From positions 36,128,501 to 36,192,500 of the forward strand of contig CM074865.1 of the NCBI GenBank assembly GCA_037501455.1: a stretch of 64,000 nucleotides of DNA, given 5' to 3'. The notes beneath the pieces are model-generated. The model was not told the DNA's origin, ran no database searches, and saw nothing but the letters and a program-made list of their open reading frames with translations. Both the position numbers and the translations under genes were made by a program. Shown here in pieces: positions 45,799 through 58,323 of this stretch. The stretch's first letter is position 1. The number at the start of each line of letters is the position of its first letter. The DNA comes from Lantana camara (Eukaryota > Streptophyta > Magnoliopsida > Lamiales > Verbenaceae).

Positions 45799-47143
45799 TG
45801 TAGCGCCCCAATACCACAACCCCGCACCGTCGTACCTCTCAACTGGCTAGGAGACCTAGAGCCCAAGAAGCACGCCGGCGAACGGACAAAACATTGCAAG
45901 ATCACAGTACTAGAAGGGAACATTGTAGTGGAAATATGAGAAATTTAAAACTTTCATAACATGAATCAGGAGGCATAAGAGGCTAGTAACCAAGTACAAG
46001 GACTATACAGGAATTGAGTATTGAAAGAGATATTTCGATAGAGTGTCAAGGAATAATATAACTATTGTAAACAAGTAACAAAGGACACCGGAGACTAGAT
46101 CTATAAATACCCAATTGAACACTACATTATGATCAAGAGGGTGGTGTCCAAGATGGTTCAGAAGAACCTGACCATAAGAGCGCAGGATTTCCTATCCTTC
46201 AAGATACCAGCCACCCAACGATCACTGATCCTGAAACCATGAGGTTAGAAAACAGGGTAGAGGTATTAGTCAAAAGGACTAAGTGAGGCATGACTTTAGA
46301 AACAATATAAGTACTTGAAAGCTTTAGGATTTTCAGAAGGGGTTTACTTCAAATTGCACTTTAAAACTGAATTTCAGAACTTTTTATTTAAAACTTTAAT
46401 TCAGAACCGTACTTCAAAGCATTACTTTGAAACAAGATTTCCAAGCAAGCACACACATGCACACACATCATAGGTTCTGGTTCATACATACTTTTACAAA
46501 AGGGAATAGGGTATAGGGTACATTTTTCGAAAGTATGAACCAGTCTTTAAAACAGAATTTGCCCGCAAGCTAGGTAGTCTCCAACCTTTACTCCCAGAAA
46601 ACATTTAACAGAATTGGTATCGAGACCGGTTAGGATCCCGACACCCATGATCACATGCACCATTCTTCTTCCTCTAGTTGTCACGCCCAGGGAGCTAACC
46701 CCGCGGTGACGTAAACAAGAATGGGAGGAATTACAACCACCTCTCCCAATCATGGTGTGGTATAACCAACCTCCAATTATAACCATCATCATGATCAACA
46801 AGGACGGCCGGTATCGTAGTAGCCATTGGCGCCCGCCTCCCGGTCTACTACTTAACCATACCGTCAGGTCCTAACAAGACATGATTTCAAGGCTTGCATT
46901 ATCCAAAATACTCAAAAGTACAAAAGCATACAGAGTTCAAGAACTGGAACTTTAATCAAGACAGTGTATCAGTGTACAGTATGTATATCAGAGATCATTA
47001 ACTTTAAACTGAAGCATTGTACCAAAATGGGAAAAACGTTTAACTTGAAAGATAAGAATCTTTACACCTGAAGGCGTTGATTTTGAAATCATTTGAATAC
47101 GAAGGAATATTCGTGGTTCCAGTTGAAATAGTTTAAACCTCAC

Positions 47144-47198
47144 CTACAGAAACGGTATTATGCAATAATACTAGAGCCACAGTAAATCCGGACTTCAC
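47144..47198 (-). other. Putative leader exon 2 in LTR G
   Basis: Minus strand: acceptor CACTCACAG, 55-nt segment, donor TCTGTAG|GTGAGGTTT. Intron 2 would end at the CATGGTTTCAG near 46240. Confidence 0.5.
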
Positions 47199-47734
47199 CT
47201 GTGAGTGGTGAATGATTAAGTTTCTATCCATAAACCATATAGTCACATAAACAAGTACGGACGACCTCAAGTCATTCAATAGCACATAACGATATCATAT
47301 GTACAGGACGAAACATTATCAAACTATATCATATCATGTAGCTAGATTTCGTGATTATTATTCAATAATCATCGAAGCATGAAGGCATAATAGGATTCAT
47401 ATAACGCAGTACATAGGAGAGTAATAGCATTTAATGCAGGAGAATCATTTAACTAAGAATGAAATATAAGATTGGCGAGAAAGCAAAAAGCTTGAACAAG
47501 GAATACTCTTTTTTGAACAAAGGATTCGATTAAACGATTTCTCAATTGAAAGCTCCTGTCAAGAACTTAAGGATATATTCTTAGTGTCTTAAAACAATCT
47601 CATTTAGAAAAGGAATGTGAACTTTGAAACCTACTTTGATCCCCTGTTTTTGAGAATTTTCGAAAAAGGCTTCGACCGTTGAATTCTTCTATTCGAAACG
47701 ATCATTTAGGTTAAAAGTCAAAATTCTTGGTAAA

Positions 47735-48018
47735 AGTCCAAGGTCAAGGGTCAAAGGTCGAGGTCAAGGGTCAAAGGTCACTATTTAAGTATACGGTATA
47801 TTTACTGTATGTATATATATATTTATATGGTATGTATATTGTATGTATACGGGGATACCTATCGTATTTCTACAGTATTTATACAGGGTACATACTGTAT
47901 TTATACAAGAATACAGACGGTACTTATACTAGAATACATACGGTGTCTATACAAAAGTACATACATATTTATAATGAAAATACACATAGTATTTATACGA
48001 AAGTTTACACGTATTTAT
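47735..48018. repeat. Degenerate minisatellites in LTR G
   Basis: First, AAGGTCAAGGGTCAAAGGTC-type direct repeats (47735-47782). Then about ten diverged units around ATACGGTATTTATACA, period about 22-24 bp, up to the point where LTR F inserted. Confidence 0.7.
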
Positions 48019-49286
48019 TGTAACGCCCCGACGAGGGCATCCACGCTTATCCCGCCCTACGGACCTAGCTCGTATATAGAATTACTATCCATATACCCAC
48101 CGGGACCGAAGCAAGCGGTGATAAACGGACAACCTAGCTAGGCGGTACTAGACTCACAAAGCGAGGATAAAAACAAACACAAGTATGTGGAAGCTTAAAT
48201 CATATAATAACATGTGCATAGGATAATTATTCATCAAGTAAGGTGAACATCGCGGTCCAGCACATAATGCTCAAAGTACGGAATGTAAATCAACCTAATG
48301 ACCATCACGGTCAAAACTAGTATAATAAAATATCATACATACTAAATGCATACATCCCATAACATAACATAAGTCATAAAGCAAGGTACGCTACAGGCGT
48401 AAACAAGTGCAAACTAGACTCAAGACAAGACTCTCAAAAGACTCCGCCTAGCTTGACTCCAAAACGCGACCTGCGGACACGAAAGGTAAGGGAGTCAGCT
48501 CAAAAGGAACCGGTGAGGAGAATTGTACATAATATAAGTGAAATAAGAGGGTTTAATGCATGCTCAGAACAAAGGTGTTCATCATCCAACTTATTTTCAA
48601 AGTAAATGCAAGTTTTAGAAAAATATGGATCATAAACCACACATAACCGGCTCGGCGAGAACGAGCACTCCATCCGATCTTCCCAAACCAAGAAATCAAA
48701 CCAATCCATCGTTTACACCGTTGATGTCGAGGGTGTGCACTCCCAGAGCATCCATAACGTAGAGAATTCGGTCCATGCAACCTAGCTCTCTCCAAGAAAA
48801 CTTCAACCCCGAAACCTCCTCGGAGTCTTAGTAGTCTTGTCCATAGTGGGAACTTTGAATAAGGACATCCGTCGGCCCTTGCCTTCCCGGAATAACTCTC
48901 AACTCCATCCCCGAGCTCAAATTCGATTGCCCCAAGCAAGCGTCCTTGCAAGGTACATCATAACCTCGCTACACAACTCACACATACATAATATCCAAAT
49001 AAAAGTTCCAAAGGCATTTTGGGTACTTATCCCGTATACGAAAACTCAAGTTCTACTTGTAAACCATTACCATAAGCGAATATCCAATATACGAGCATAG
49101 CTCACCAAACGTGGCTTATTAAGCCTATACATATATACGAAAACGGGAGTTTAAAACCAATAAATATCAAAGGCTATAGGTGTCCACAGTTTTGAAAACA
49201 TTTTACATATATATAACTCCTCACCTTTACCAAGAACTTCGAAGGCCAACCACGAGCAACAACTACTCAACCAGAGGCTTACCAAC
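48019..49286 (-). mobile_element. LTR F, left part (minus strand)
   Basis: It starts TGTAACGCCCCGACGAGGG inside LTR G and is cut by LTR D at 49287. It shows the terminal block and donor GGTAAAG|GTGAGGAG (minus strand), but its branch-site hairpin is not preserved. The remainder should lie right of the window. Confidence 0.7.
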
Positions 49287-51220
49287 TGTAACGCCCCGAC
49301 TTTTGGACCGTACAGGTATAACGTCAAGAGTGGGTTTAGATCGAGAGTTATGTGACTTATATGTGTTTTAATTGCTAAGTGATTATTTAAGTTTTTAATT
49401 TCTTGAACTAATTGCTACTATGTGATTTTTATGTACTTATTTGAGATTATATGAAATCCTTGGACTCAAATAAACTTTAAATTGGACCCAATTACTCAAC
49501 TAACAACAATTGGGGGCCTAATTCAAGCACTTAACTTCTTGAAGGACCAAAATGCAATTTCCTCCCTTTCCCCTATCCTATTACACGATCCACACCCCCT
49601 TTCCACTACCTCATTCTTTTTCTTTCATTAGCTCCTAACAAACAAGGGTTCCCAACCCCTCATTTCTTCCCCCTTTGATCGAGCCATCAAGCAAGCAAGG
49701 AGCTAAGGAGATTTCTTCCATTTTCAAGCAAGAATTCAAGCTCCATCCTCTCCCTTCATCTTCTCCTCCTTCTTTTCCAAGGTTTGTGTGTATATATGTA
49801 TGTATGTATATATTTATATATATGTGAGTTTTGGTATATATATGATTCTTGCTTTATAACTTGGATCTTTGGGTATATATGCTTGAATACATGAAGATTT
49901 ATGAATCCTATGTTTGATTATTTGGATTCTTGAAGCAAGAGTATGTGTATATATGTGTATGTATATATATGTGTAGATGTGTGGGTTTGTGAATTAATGT
50001 GTTTTAATTTGTTATAAACTTGCATTTGACATTCCTACATGATATATTACATGTTTTAAGTGAATTGGGTTGAGTTTTGGTTGGGATTTTAGCCCCCTTT
50101 CTTCCCTCCACGCATAAACCCCTGTTTTTCTTCTTCTTCTCGGCCAGGAGGACTACCCGGGTGGGTAGTTTTGTACAGAGGAGTTTCGGCACTCCTTTCT
50201 CCCCGGCCGGGTAGATTTTGACTTGTATTTTCCCCGACCGGTTACTCGCTCATCTGAACTCCGATTGACCTGATTTTTGAGCCGTTGGAATCCTCTTGAA
50301 GTTTACTAACACCTCCAATTGGAATAACCTTAATATCGTTTCTCATTTATGAGTTAAGATCATTTGAAAATGGTGTCGCCACTTCTTCGGAACACTGTAC
50401 TCACCCAACTTCGGACCCTCGCCATTTCCTCATCGCTTTGAACCACGTTCCGGGACATATATCATTTGAAAGGTCTATGTGTCTAGTTTCTTTATCAAAA
50501 AAAAAACTCCATTCCAATTTCTATAACTCAAGATATGTTCAACTCTTTACAGCTCGTGCATTCCCGAAAACTGTCAGCTCTCACTAAAAGCTTGCCCAAT
50601 CAGTTTTCTTGCTTTCTCTCCACTTCCTCGGACTCCATACTTGGTTTGAATGAATTGTATGCTTGTTTAATTGATTATATGTGATATATCTTGAGATGAT
50701 TATGAATTTTATGCTATGAATTCAATGTATAAACGTGAAATGACAACATGAACGTTTATGTGCTAGTTTTATGCATGCGTGAATGGTTTGCTTCGTTTAA
50801 TTGTTTGGTATGTTGTGAATAACTTCTTCCATAACTTATATACTTTGTTAATATGTTATATTATGTGTTAACTTGTATATTATGAAATCATATTATGATA
50901 TGATATATGAAAACTCGAATTCTTAACTCATTGATTTTATGGGCCTCGTTCATGTCGATTACTTGCCTTAATTGATTTAATTGTGAATTGTTTGAATATA
51001 TTTGAGTTCACATAATTATTCCACATGCTTAGTTAATGTAAAATACGAACTTAATGTTCATCAATTATACGTGTAACTTTAATTGTAAGTTTAATTGTTA
51101 TTTGGAATCTTAAATGCACACCCGAACATTCCATGACTTTTATAATTTATTATATATTGAATCATTGCATAACTTATTGATACCATTTCGTGAACATTGT
51201 CGTGCGTCTTATTTGGTTCA
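49287..51220 (+). mobile_element. Element D 5' LTR, first part
   Basis: It starts TGTAACGCCCCGAC inside LTR F and is interrupted by element C at 51221; it resumes at 62348. Donor-like TTCCAAG|GTTTGTG lies at 49781/49782. A GC-rich palindrome CTACCCGGGTGGGTAG lies at about 50154-50169. Without the insertion the LTR is about 3.25 kb. Confidence 0.85.
51216..51220. other. Target-site duplication of element C, left
   Basis: GTTCA here and at 62343-62347. It interrupts LTR D exactly. Confidence 0.93.
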
Positions 51221-52291
51221 TGTAACAGCCCAAAACAAGGCCTGGATGAAAATGGTAAACTAAGGGCATTGGTAAAGCGTTTATAGACCATGATCCAACT
51301 TTATAAACCTTCATGCATTGCATTCTTACATGAACTTTGTGCTCATATGTGATCTGACATGTTTTAAGGGGGAATTCTTGACCTTTGATACAGTTTACTA
51401 TTCATTTTCCAAGCCTATATTACCCAATGCTTGAGTGGACCCCTAGAGGTTCATATCACATGTTTTCCTATCCTTTGAACTTGTTTTCCAAGCTCCGGAA
51501 ACCTTCCTTGAATCATAAGGGCATTTTGGGAATTTACCGACCAAAGTTACTATTCATCTGAAAATGAGCTTTTGATTATGATATGTTTCCTACCCAAGTT
51601 TGTAGTCAAATCGATCCTTGAGTCGAGACGAATCTATTGAAATCATTCTTGACTTGAAACTCTATTCCGAACTTCGTTTTATTGAAAATGTTTACGAAAA
51701 CCCTAGTTCACTATTTCTACTACGAACGGTTTTCATTCGGAAAATGTTTTCTCTCTGGATTTGCATTACTCGAGCTATTTCAAGATTTTTAAAATGTTTT
51801 ACAACTCTTGATTCAAACCCTAGCTTGAAATTTTGAAGCGTATGTTCGTACGTAAGAATTCACTATTCACTCTACGTTTTCAACTTTTTAACGGTAAAAC
51901 GTTTTATAGTCGATTTTGGAGTCAAAACGCTTCTCGATTTATTTCTTGAATTTTGGAAACAATCCGGACTTGAAAATCATTCTAGAAAGTCGTTTTTCAC
52001 TCATGTCGAGTTTCGAGCTCAAAACTTTTATTCATTAAAACTAATGTATCTTTCAAACGGTAAATCCGATTTCGACGAATGAATATGCGTTTCGAAGCTA
52101 ATTTTTGGCCGGACGGAATGGTTATATTTCCAGACACTCACCTTCACGTTTTGGAGCTGAAATTACCGAAATACCCTCCAGCAGCCCCTATTTTGTTTCA
52201 TGAATGATGAAGCTTCCAAGAGAAGACATCCACTTTTGCTCTCATACCCTTACCTCAAGTTTATTTCCAATGTGAGGGGCTTCCCAACACC

Positions 52292-52300
52292 TATAAATAG
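52292..52300 (+). promoter_or_regulatory. TATA box, element C 5' LTR
   Basis: TATAAATAG in a GC-moderate context, followed by CT-rich sequence. Transcription would start about 30 bp downstream, placing U3 at 51221 to about 52322. The copy in the 3' LTR is at 59395-59403. Confidence 0.65.
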
Positions 52301-53625
52301 AGCTCTCATGCCATTCATTTTCCTTGCTCAATGTTGTGTTAACAACTCCCTTTCTTCCTCCCTCTCTCCCCCTCTTGCCGTCTCCCCCCCCTTTTGTTAG
52401 CTAGGTTAGTTGTTTTATTTTTTATGCTTTAGTTTATGTTATGTTTTAGTTTAGTTTATGTTTTTATGTTATGGTATGTTTATATTATGTTTAGGTTGGG
52501 TCTTAGGGTCTTCCCTAAGACATATAGGATTTTATTTTATGCATTTATTATATAGTTTTTATGATATGTTTGTTAGTAGTGAATTATGATTTAATTGTTT
52601 AGTATATGCTATGAAATGTTGTGAATTGCTTTAGTATATGGTATGATCATGTTATGGAGCTATTATATGATGATAATTGATGCATGATTATGATATTTAA
52701 TTTATGTTCAAGCATGTTATGCAATGGAATAGTAACCTATGATCAATTATGTTATAACTTGTTACATGTTACTATATGGTCTCAATTGATAAATGTTACA
52801 TGATTAATGGTCTTGATGTGCTATGACTTATGTCTATGATATGTTATTACATTGTTACAATGTTACATGACTCATATGTTATGACTTGAGCTTATGATAT
52901 GATATGGATTAATGGAATAGTGCTTTGATTATATGTTATACACTTTGATAGTGTTACATGTTATAACCTAAGATAGAATAGTGTTTCATAACTTGATGTT
53001 ATGCTTTAATTAGACCTCTTAACCATAGGTTATGCCTTTAACCTAGATCACACTTGCTTATAATAACATGAACTTGAAACTATAGGTTATAATCAAGATC
53101 ATAATTGAATTAGGGTGTGTGTGTGCATGCCGTGTGTGTGTGTTCGTGTGTGTGCATGAGTGTGTGTTTAGTGTGTGGGTTTGACCCGACCCTTTGACCC
53201 GACAAGTGAATAGTAACCTATGAATAGTAATCCGTGAATAGTAATCTAGAATAGTAACCGTGAATAGTACTTTTGAATAGTAAAAGTGAATTAAAACTTG
53301 TGCTTTCTTAATAGACATTTACACTTAGGGTTTTCAAATCCAGGGTCTAAAATGTGATTTCAAAATGTGTTTTCTTTCGAGGACTTGTTTTATAACCTAA
53401 GGTTTTGCGATAGGATTCATAATTTGATTAATTCCTAATCGATTATAGTAAGATCATAGTCCCACGTTAATGATAACTCACTTTAAGGATTCTTTTGTGT
53501 GTTATCCTTCTCTAATACCTTAAATGGTATTACTCTCTTGTCATTACATGTTCTGTACTTGTTTTATATGTTTATGTGCATCGTGATAGAAGTGTGTCTT
53601 AGCTCACCTTAGTACACACTTACAG

Positions 53626-53691
53626 GAGTTAAGGTTGAGCACTGGAATCCCCAGGGCACTGCATAATCTATCCTACCTTTGTTACTGATAG
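53626..53691 (+). other. Putative leader exon 2, element C 5' LTR
   Basis: Acceptor ACACACTTACAG, 66-nt segment, donor TGATAG|GTGAGGTGAGG. Intron 2 is 53692-54770 (1,079 nt), ending GACTAACACCTC...CATGGTTTCAG. The 3' LTR copy is 60729-60794. Confidence 0.55.
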
Positions 53692-53872
53692 GTGAGGTGA
53701 GGTTAAACTATTTCAACTGGAACCATGAATACTTAATGATTCAATCGTTTTGAAACTCAAAGCCTAGTGCTTTACCATTCTTGTTTTGAAATACCCTTTA
53801 TAGGGATGATTCTTCAAAGAACCCAATTGTATTCGTTATTCATTGATCAAGGGCACATGTTTTCAAAGTACA

Positions 53873-54050
53873 GCATCAATGGTTCAAGTTTTCACAGTAA
53901 TGCATCAATGGTTCATGTTTTCAAAGTATAGCATCAATGGTTCATGTTTTCAAAGTAATGCATCAATGGTTCATGTTTTCAAAGTAATGCATCAATGGTT
54001 CAATGTTTTCAAAGTATTGCATCAATGGTTCAATGGTTCAATGCATATGT
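53873..54050 (+). repeat. 29-bp minisatellite in element C LTR
   Basis: About six units of GCATCAATGGTTCATGTTTT + CAAAGTAAT, with small variants, lie inside putative intron 2. The 3' LTR has the same array at about 60976-61153. Confidence 0.92.
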
Positions 54051-55239
54051 TCAATGGTTCATACATTCGGATTTATTCTGGATGTCATCAATGGTGCAAG
54101 CAATCAATGGTTAATGGTATGGGCCCGGCGGTTATGTGTAGAGGTGATGCTCGGGAGGTGAGCGCCAACGACATCACTAATACCGGCCGCCACACTAGGC
54201 GATTGATACCGACTTTAATCAGGAGGTTTGGTTAAGTCAGGACAATTGTCGGGAATGGACCGCAAATCTATTCCCAAATCAATGGTTAATGGTCACCTAG
54301 GGGTCGCTCCCCGAAGTGAAACTTGGTGGAGGATGGTGCATGTGTGTATGTGTTAGGGTGTTGTTGATCTCGGTCCGACACCCTATTAATGGTCATGTTT
54401 TCTGGAGTAAGGATGGAAAAGCCTAGCTTGCGGGCATCAATGTTTTCATAAAGTTGGTTCATATCTTGCAAAGTTGTTCCCTACCCTTATCCCGTCTTAT
54501 GAAAATCATATGAACCAAATCATAGCATATGTGTGCGCGTGTGACAGCATTCATGAAAGTGTTTTGAAAACTCTCATTTCTTATAGCATTGCATCAAAGG
54601 GTTTTATCACTTGAACTTATTCTTAAGTTCTTCATTAAAGCTTTGCATTAAAGGTTTTACCTTATGAATTTCACTTCAAACGTTTACTTTAAGTACTTTC
54701 CTTTAAAGATATCCCTCACTTAGTCACTTTGACTAACACCTCTACCTGTTTTCTGGCCTCATGGTTTCAGGTCTTGCAGCCGCAGTCTAGAGGTATCTTG
54801 AAGCTCTAGAGTGTTCATTTTGTTTGAGTCAGGACTTTACTTTATTAATCTATTTTGTGTCCTGCATATGTTATATGGCTGCATTGATGCTTTACCTTAT
54901 GCTTTTGTAATAATCCTTCTGCTACTTGGATACTACTACAATTGCTATCATGTGCTCCCGCGATAATGTTCAATTGATACAGTAATGTTAATAGTCTCTT
55001 CTGCTTAACGATCAGTACTTGCTTGTTTATATGCCATCACGCACATGTTTTGAAAAGTTTTAAAATACTCTGATTTTCCGCTGCATAAGCCACATAGTTA
55101 AACACTATTATTGTTAATGGTTAATGGACATGCCGTTCGCTGGGGTATTTCTTGAGTGATGGCTCACACCATTACTTGAGGGGTGCTTCAGTGCGGGGGT
55201 TGGGGCGCCGCTCTCTACCAGCAAAGTGGGGGCGCTACA

Positions 55240-56220
55240 GCCTGAAGTGGTATCAGAGCGCCAGGTTAAGTAAGAAGAGACTTGACCTGGATTGCTCACA
55301 TCATGGAAGCTTGTTTGACGTTGCATGGTTCTATCTTCTGGCATTCATATCCGTGGTTCTCTGTATGGCCATGGCAGTTTAGCCACATCTCGATCCTAAC
55401 CAGCAGCAGATAGACGAGGCCTTTTTCAAGCAGTTCGAGGCTTCACGTACTGTGGTTGTTTCTCACCGAGGAGGTACTCACTTGGCGTCAACCAAAGAAC
55501 AGAGGCAGGACTAGGAGCAGCCTAATGGAGGTAATGATGGATCTGATAGTGATGAGGCTGATCTAGCAGGGCATGGACAGGGTTGTTTGGCGAAAGGGAT
55601 GTTTAGCTTTGGTAGAAGATCCCCGAATTTTGGCACCACAGATGATGGATTTCAGACAACATGGAACCACAAGAGGTATTTTGCACTTGGTTTGGACGAA
55701 TGGTAAGGCCTGAATGGGAGTCAACTCGATGGTATCAGGTCCTCCTTATTTTAAATTTTGTTTAAAAATGTGGCCTAATGTAGAAAATTTTTCTAAACCT
55801 TACACGTTTATGACACATTCGGCTTTATATTGGATATCTGTTTACTGCTTTCCATAACTGTCATTGCATGAGTCTTAGAGTTGCTTCAAGATACCATTAG
55901 GGCCGTTATAGGATCATGCCATTTCATTTATTGTTATCATACTTGATATGTTATACATGTTCATGAATTGTCAATGGTAATGGATAATGGATAATGGAAT
56001 AATGGATCAATGTTGATATGTTGTTCATGCTTATAAGTTGCTCTTGCCTATGTGGTAATGTGATAATGGATTATCGTTGATATTTTGTTGTGGGAATGTG
56101 TTATTCTCATGATTATATATGACTACGTGGAAATATGAATACGTGGTTACCAATTATGTGAATCATCCTTACTGTCATGCATTATACACATGTCTAAATG
56201 CGTGAAACTTCAGTATCATC
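55240..56220 (+). other. Element C gag leader with decayed open frame
   Basis: It contains the PBS (55248-55259). From about 55384 to 55706 one frame reads about 107 codons with a single internal TAG and another stop at its start. The text includes QQIDEAFFKQFEASRTVVVS and FSFGRRSPNFGTTDDGFQTT. I recognise no family; it may be captured host coding sequence or an old accessory frame. Confidence 0.4.
55248..55259 (+). other. Primer binding site, element C
   Basis: TGGTATCAGAGC, complementary to initiator Met tRNA, 8 nt after the LTR end. Confidence 0.93.
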
Positions 56221-57441
56221 ATGCCACCAAGAAGAGCACCATGTAATCGCGTACCACCATCGCCACCCCAAAGAGAAGTCACGCCACAATGGGATCTTAC
56301 ACCGCCAAGGGATGTCACTCCACCACCTCCTAGAAGGGAGGAAGTTCCTGATTTAGCTGATGTGTTGCGACAATTCGTGAGGGCTTGCAATTCTCCTAAT
56401 GGGAAAACACTAGAAAAGTTTCTAAGAATGAACCCGCCTAAGTTTTATGGCGAACCCAACGACTTGAAGGCTGAAAATTGGTTAACTAGTCTCGAAAAGA
56501 TCTTTGAAGCTATGGATATCAACCCTGAAGATCGTGAACGAGTTCAGTATGCTGCATTTCTGATGGAAGGAGCGGCGTTTAACTGGTGGAGGCATACTCA
56601 ACACATGTGGACAGAGAACAACGTTGATGGAAACTGGACTGAGTTTGTGAAGGAGTTTCAGCAGAAATACACTCCTCAGGTAACACGTGATGCAAGAGAA
56701 GCTGAATTTATGAATTTGGTCCAAGGATCTATGAACGTGATGGAGTATGAAGCTAAGTTTGTTAGGCTGATCAAGTATGCACCCCACATTCTGAGTGATG
56801 AACGTCGTAAGACTAAAAGGTTCATTGATGGTCTGAAACCTGAGCTCCGTTGGGCACTAGCTTCTTTGGATGACGAGACCTACACTAGAGCAGTTGATAG
56901 AGCATTGAAGGTCGAGGCGGCCCATAAGGATATCCGGATGACCGTTAGTCGTCAAGAGCCTTGTAGCCCTAAGACTTTTCAAGGAACAAAGCGACCTGCC
57001 GGATCTTCCTTTCAAGGAACCGGGAAGAAACCAATGATGGCACCGCAACAACAACAAAGGGCACCTCAGCAGTATGAAACAACTCAGCCCACTCAAGAGG
57101 AGATAGACTGTGACTACTGTAGCCGTAAAGGACACACTGAGGAAAATTGTCGTAAGAAGAATGGTCAGTGTTATTGGTGTGGTTCCCCTGAACATATACG
57201 AGAACATTGTCCTACCAGGATTAAAAGATTTGGGGTTCAAGACAAGGGTAAAGCGGTGGTGGGTACGACGAGCACACCAGTGGTTAAAGGCAGAGCATAT
57301 GCAATGGATGGTAATGAGGAGGTTGATCCTTCGTCTGATGTGGAAGGTACTGTGCACATTCTTAACACGTCAGTTAAGGTCTTATATGACCCTGGTGCCA
57401 TGCATTTATTCGTTGCATCTAATTTATGTGCGCAATTATAA
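56221..57441 (+). CDS. gag: Element C gag with start of protease (406 codons)
   Basis: An open gag starts MPPRRAPCNRVPPSPPQRE. It has a proline-rich N-terminus, the Retrotrans_gag core (WLTSLEKIFEAMDINPEDRE, FLMEGAAFNWWRH, FVKEFQQKYTPQVTRDAREA, MEYEAKFVRLIKYAPHI) and two CCHC zinc knuckles, C297-C300-H305-C310 and C317-C320-H325-C330. It runs on into the aspartic protease active-site region (LYDPGAMHLF) and stops at TAA 57439-57441. So capsid and nucleocapsid functions appear intact, while protease is cut short. It is the only long open frame of the element. Confidence 0.92.
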   Translation: MPPRRAPCNRVPPSPPQREVTPQWDLTPPRDVTPPPPRREEVPDLADVLRQFVRACNSPNGKTLEKFLRMNPPKFYGEPNDLKAENWLTSLEKIFEAMDINPEDRERVQYAAFLMEGAAFNWWRHTQHMWTENNVDGNWTEFVKEFQQKYTPQVTRDAREAEFMNLVQGSMNVMEYEAKFVRLIKYAPHILSDERRKTKRFIDGLKPELRWALASLDDETYTRAVDRALKVEAAHKDIRMTVSRQEPCSPKTFQGTKRPAGSSFQGTGKKPMMAPQQQQRAPQQYETTQPTQEEIDCDYCSRKGHTEENCRKKNGQCYWCGSPEHIREHCPTRIKRFGVQDKGKAVVGTTSTPVVKGRAYAMDGNEEVDPSSDVEGTVHILNTSVKVLYDPGAMHLFVASNLCAQL

Positions 57442-58310
57442 TTTCCACTTGAATAATTGTCATATGAAATTTGAAGTAAGTTCTCCTTTGGGGACTTACC
57501 TCGTTACGGATCAAGTATATAAACGCTGCCCTATATGCATTGGTAATTGCTACTACCCGTCAAATCTCATTGAGTTACCTATGACGAGATATGGAATCAT
57601 CCTTGGAATGGATTGGTTGTTTAAGTACCATGTTAATTCGGATTGTTACAAGAAGGAAGTCATCTTGGAAGAGTTGAGAAAAACAATTGGACAACATTTT
57701 GGTGTTTGTAAAGGCACTAGAGGAGCACGCCGAGCATATCTGAATTGTGCTGAGCACTTTGCTGGATCATAAGCTATATGCCAAGTTCAGCAAATGCGAG
57801 TTTTGGCTAGAAAGAGTTACATTTCTCGGACACATCATTTTCAAAACCGGAGTTAAAGTAGATCCATCTAAGTCGAAGCAGTGATGGAGTGAAAGACACC
57901 GAAGAAATGGTTCACTTGAATTGAGAAAGGTGGTAAATTAAACCCAAGATATGTTGGAGTCTTCCAGATAATGGAACGAGATGGAGAAACTACTTACAGA
58001 TTGGATTTACCTGCAAGTCATACAACGATCCACAATGTATCCTATATATCTCAGATTCGCAAGGGGTTTTGGATGAAAAAGAGATAGTACCAGTGGAAGA
58101 ATTACCGACAGAACCAAACTTGACTTATATGTTGAAACCAGTAAAGATCTTCGACAGAAGGTTCCAGGAGTTAAGGAATAAGAAGATTCCTTTGGTAAAA
58201 GTCCTTTGGAAGGGACATGGTACAGAAGAGGCAATGTGGGAAATAGAGGATAAGATGCAGAAACATTACCCCGAACTGTTTGCAGAAGAATCTGAGGACA
58301 GATTCTCTTT
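57442..58310 (+). pseudogene. Element C pol remnants (protease, RT thumb, integrase tail)
   Basis: After gag come broken pieces in shifting frames: protease end (GTYLVTDQVYKRCPICIG; IILGMDWLFKYH), an RT fragment at about 57775-57870 ([19 protein letters not shown]), then directly the integrase C-terminus (GKLNPRYVGVFQI, YRLDLPASHTTIHNVSYIS) and a tail LTYMLKPVKIFDRRFQELRN with PLVKVLWKGHGTEEAMWEIE. That tail is typical of Tekay/Del chromoviruses. Most of RT, all RNase H and the integrase core are deleted. Confidence 0.88.
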
Positions 58311-58323
58311 AAGGAGGGGTGAT
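58311..58323 (+). other. Polypurine tract, element C
   Basis: AAGGAGGGGTGAT directly precedes the 3' LTR (TGTAACAGCC). Confidence 0.88.

Larger units (their letters stand above)
45799..48018 (-). mobile_element. LTR G, left part (minus strand)
   Basis: It starts TGTAGCGCCCCAATACC and is cut at 48018 by LTR F; the rest should lie right of the window. It carries the branch-site hairpin (46267-46283), exon 2 (47144-47198) and a degenerate minisatellite (47780-48018). Confidence 0.7.
51221..55239 (+). mobile_element. Element C 5' LTR (4,019 bp)
   Basis: It runs TGTAACAGCCC to GGGGGCGCTACA. It is identical in length to the 3' LTR and differs at only about four positions by eye. Features: TATA box 52292-52300, GAATAGTA repeats 53209-53290, exon 2 53626-53691, 29-bp minisatellite 53873-54050, branch-site hairpin and acceptor about 54717-54770. 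Confidence 0.95.

Noticed and set aside
47735..47782. AAGGTCA repeats resembling nuclear-receptor half-sites
   Set aside because: Plants lack nuclear receptors; this is a simple minisatellite.
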